A stretch of DNA of 64,000 nucleotides from Pseudomonas sp. MYb327 (GTDB lineage Bacteria; Pseudomonadota; Gammaproteobacteria; Pseudomonadales; Pseudomonadaceae): the NCBI RefSeq assembly GCF_040438925.1, contig NZ_CP159258.1, positions 3,300,001-3,364,000 on the forward strand, written 5' to 3'. Positions 62,445 to 64,000 of this stretch are shown here, piece by piece; the stretch's first letter is position 1, and each line of letters opens with the position of its first letter. Position numbers and translations under genes: made by a program. The notes below the pieces were generated by a model. The model worked only from the letters and a program-made list of their open reading frames with translations, was not told the origin of the DNA and searched no databases.

Positions 62445-62467
62445 ATAAATGACTGTTTGTCAGTTGT
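62445..62467. promoter_or_regulatory. Island operator 9 (palindrome)
   Basis: ATAAATG-N9-CAGTTGT, 13 of 14 core matches, 69 bp upstream of the metal-hydrolase gene. Confidence 0.7.
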
Positions 62468-62511
62468 ATTCCGATCCAGGCTCCGCGTCAATCGTCACGG
62501 AACCCCTCGGA

Positions 62512-63660
62512 CTAACGGCGGGTCACCACGGATGCGCCCCAGCGGCGGATGTCATTAACGAAAAGCTCTGGCACCTCCATCGCCGCAAAATGTCCGCCTT
62601 CAGGCAATGACGTCATGTCAGCCAGGTTGTAGACCAACTCGATCCGGCTGCGTGGAGCCACAGGCGTAAGCGCATCACCCGAGTACTCGGCGAACGTCGT
62701 CGGGGTTTCACAACGAACACCGGCAGGCAGTAGCGTAAAACCATCCTTGACCACGCCGGGGTAATACCAGAGCGCACTGGTGAAGCTGCCGGTCATCACA
62801 TACAGCACGATGTTGCTCAGCAGAGTGTCCAGGTCGAAGACCTGTTCGAAGCTGCGCTGGCGCAAATCCGCCCAGTCATGAAAGCGCTCCAGTATCCATG
62901 CTGCCTGGCCCATTGGGTTATCCGCTGCAGCCCAGGCAATCGACTGTGGCTTGCTCATCTGTACCGCTGCATAACCGCTGTAGGCCCGCTGGGCGGCTTC
63001 GGCCTGGCGCTGCCAATTGAGCTCAGCGTCGTCTCGCGGTGGTGTCAGCGAGCGAAAGCCCAGCATGTTCAAATGAATCGCTTCGACATGCTCGCCATGG
63101 TCCAGGCCAAGCCAGGACGTGACGATGGAGCCCCAATCGCCGCCCTGAGCCCAATAGCGCGGGTAGCCAAGTACCTCAGTCATCAACTTGTTCCACAGGA
63201 TCGCCGTCTGACGCTGGCTGAAGACCCCTGGTGGTTTGCCGCTGAAACCGAAGCCCGGCAAGCTTGGGATGATGAGATCGAAGGCCTGATCGGCACTGCC
63301 ACCATGGCGTGACGGAAAGGCCAGCGGTTCGATGACGTCCCAAAATTCCAGATGCGAGCCCGGCCAGCCATGGGTCAACAGCAATGGCCGACGACCTTCG
63401 GCTTCGCCTTTGACATGGACGAAATGCACCTCCAGGCCGTCGATCTCGGCGATGAATTGCGGGTAACGATTAAGCCGGTCCTGGCAGGCCTGCCAATCGA
63501 ACGACTCAAGCCAGTGGCGTTGCAGTCGATGCAAAAATTCACTGTCACAGCCCAGTGTCCAACCAGTACCGGCTGGAGCCGGGGGTAACCGACAGTCCTC
63601 GACCTTGCGCATCACCCGCGCGATGTCGGCATCGGTCCATTGCACTTCGAAGGCGTTCAT
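62512..63660 (-). CDS. Epoxide hydrolase (EHN-domain alpha/beta-hydrolase)
   Basis: A 382-residue epoxide-hydrolase-family protein with the N-terminal EHN domain (residues 1 to about 110: WTDADIARVMRKVEDCRLPP). The alpha/beta core has the oxyanion motif LLLTHGWPGSHLEFWDV, nucleophile elbow YWAQGGDWGSIVTSWLG (Asp), tyrosines in the lid, and His in PEGGHFAAMEVPELF. It adds water to an epoxide to give a diol. ATG 63660 has GGAG five bases upstream and abuts the stop of the upstream hydratase gene. An epoxidised intermediate of the island's substrate is implied. Confidence 0.9.
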   Translation of the reverse strand: MNAFEVQWTDADIARVMRKVEDCRLPPAPAGTGWTLGCDSEFLHRLQRHWLESFDWQACQDRLNRYPQFIAEIDGLEVHFVHVKGEAEGRRPLLLTHGWPGSHLEFWDVIEPLAFPSRHGGSADQAFDLIIPSLPGFGFSGKPPGVFSQRQTAILWNKLMTEVLGYPRYWAQGGDWGSIVTSWLGLDHGEHVEAIHLNMLGFRSLTPPRDDAELNWQRQAEAAQRAYSGYAAVQMSKPQSIAWAAADNPMGQAAWILERFHDWADLRQRSFEQVFDLDTLLSNIVLYVMTGSFTSALWYYPGVVKDGFTLLPAGVRCETPTTFAEYSGDALTPVAPRSRIELVYNLADMTSLPEGGHFAAMEVPELFVNDIRRWGASVVTRR

Positions 63661-63661
63661 A

Positions 63662-64000
63662 TCAGCTCCAGGTCCAGTTCGGATCGCGCTTTTCCATTTG
63701 GGCACGCCGCGCTTCAGTCGAATCGTTGTAGCGCGTCACGCGGCCGGTGTAATCCTGTTCGATACGATAACCTTCCTTGAGCCCCAGGTCCTCGACCCGT
63801 GTCAGCGATTCCTTGGCCAGGCGCAGGCCGATTGGACTGTTGCGGGCGATACTGGTGGCCAGACCGAGGGCTGCGTCCATCAATTTCTCCGGTGCAACGA
63901 CCTCCTCGACAGCACCCAATCGATAGAACTCTTGCGCCGGAACCGCCTCGCCCGTGAAAAACATCTTGCGCGTCTTGAAAGGCCCGACCAGCCGCTGCAA
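63662..64000 (-). CDS. Enoyl-CoA hydratase/isomerase family protein 4, C-terminal 112 residues (runs off right edge)
   Basis: The C-terminal part of a crotonase-fold protein: KTRKMFFTGEAVPAQEFYRL, GAVEEVVAPEKLMDAALGLA, and the tail STEARRAQMEKRDPNWTW. The start lies beyond base 64000. It ends one base before the epoxide hydrolase start, so both are on a leftward transcript coming from outside the window, and the catabolic locus continues there. Confidence 0.88.
   Translation of the reverse strand: MQRLVGPFKTRKMFFTGEAVPAQEFYRLGAVEEVVAPEKLMDAALGLATSIARNSPIGLRLAKESLTRVEDLGLKEGYRIEQDYTGRVTRYNDSTEARRAQMEKRDPNWTWS

Noticed and set aside
1..64000. CRISPR arrays, insertion sequences, rRNA or tRNA genes, phage genes
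   Set aside because: No regularly spaced direct repeats, transposase frames, or RNA-gene signatures were recognised anywhere in the window.

Overview
The window looks like a chromosome segment of a fluorescent-group Pseudomonas. The left 18 kb has the gene content and order expected of that genus: ppsA/ppsR, a GntR-prpB-prpC-acnD-prpF-prpD methylcitrate operon, a DTG-protease / transglutaminase-like / RimK-like trio, pabB, thrH, cysH and a LysR gene. Its intergenic spaces carry the paired REP sequences (core AGCTGGCTTGCCAGC) typical of these genomes.

From about 18 kb to the right edge the character changes. No REP element is seen, and nearly every gene encodes a CoA-thioester or lipophile-catabolism enzyme. 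Left to right these are: a second pantothenate synthetase and a frameshifted quinone oxidoreductase (18.6-20.5 kb); an enoyl-CoA hydratase; a rubredoxin/GMC alcohol oxidase/aldehyde dehydrogenase unit (21.6-25.1 kb); a family III CoA-transferase, a TetR regulator and an SDR (25.1-27.8 kb); a DUF35 protein with two acyl-CoA dehydrogenase pairs (28.1-33.2 kb); a KshA-like Rieske oxygenase; a small lipoprotein; a thiolase with a double-length acyl-CoA dehydrogenase (35-38.5 kb); and an isochorismatase-fold protein. Two long operons follow, diverging from 48.5-49.06 kb. The leftward one encodes DUF1302 porin-like, DUF1329, YCF48-like, RND/MMPL transporter, SDR and acyl-CoA synthetase. The rightward one encodes a dienoyl-CoA-reductase-like flavoenzyme, an acyl-CoA dehydrogenase pair, an acyl-CoA synthetase, a second double-length acyl-CoA dehydrogenase and a hotdog thioesterase. 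The right end has enoyl-CoA hydratases, an alpha/beta hydrolase, a GldA-like dehydrogenase, a predicted di-metal hydrolase and an epoxide hydrolase. The locus continues past base 64000.

Taken together, the accessory part reads as one catabolic island for a bulky, lipophilic, probably alicyclic or branched compound (terpenoid- or steroid-like). The logic would be envelope uptake or trafficking (DUF1302/DUF1329/YCF48/RND), oxidation to a carboxylate (rubredoxin/GMC/ALDH), CoA activation (two AMP-ligases, one CoA-transferase), and repeated desaturation and beta-oxidation by five alpha-beta acyl-CoA dehydrogenase units, with ring attack by the Rieske enzyme. The substrate is not determined by the sequence.

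The strongest new observation is a 23-bp palindrome (ATAACTG-N9-CAGTTAT, core AACTGAC-N5-GTCAGTT). It recurs at nine intergenic sites from 20.5 to 62.5 kb, mostly between divergent genes, and ties the island into one regulon, presumably under the TetR protein at 26.4-27.0 kb. Several of the same transcripts carry AANAANAA motifs close to the ribosome-binding site, which suggests Hfq/Crc catabolite repression on top.
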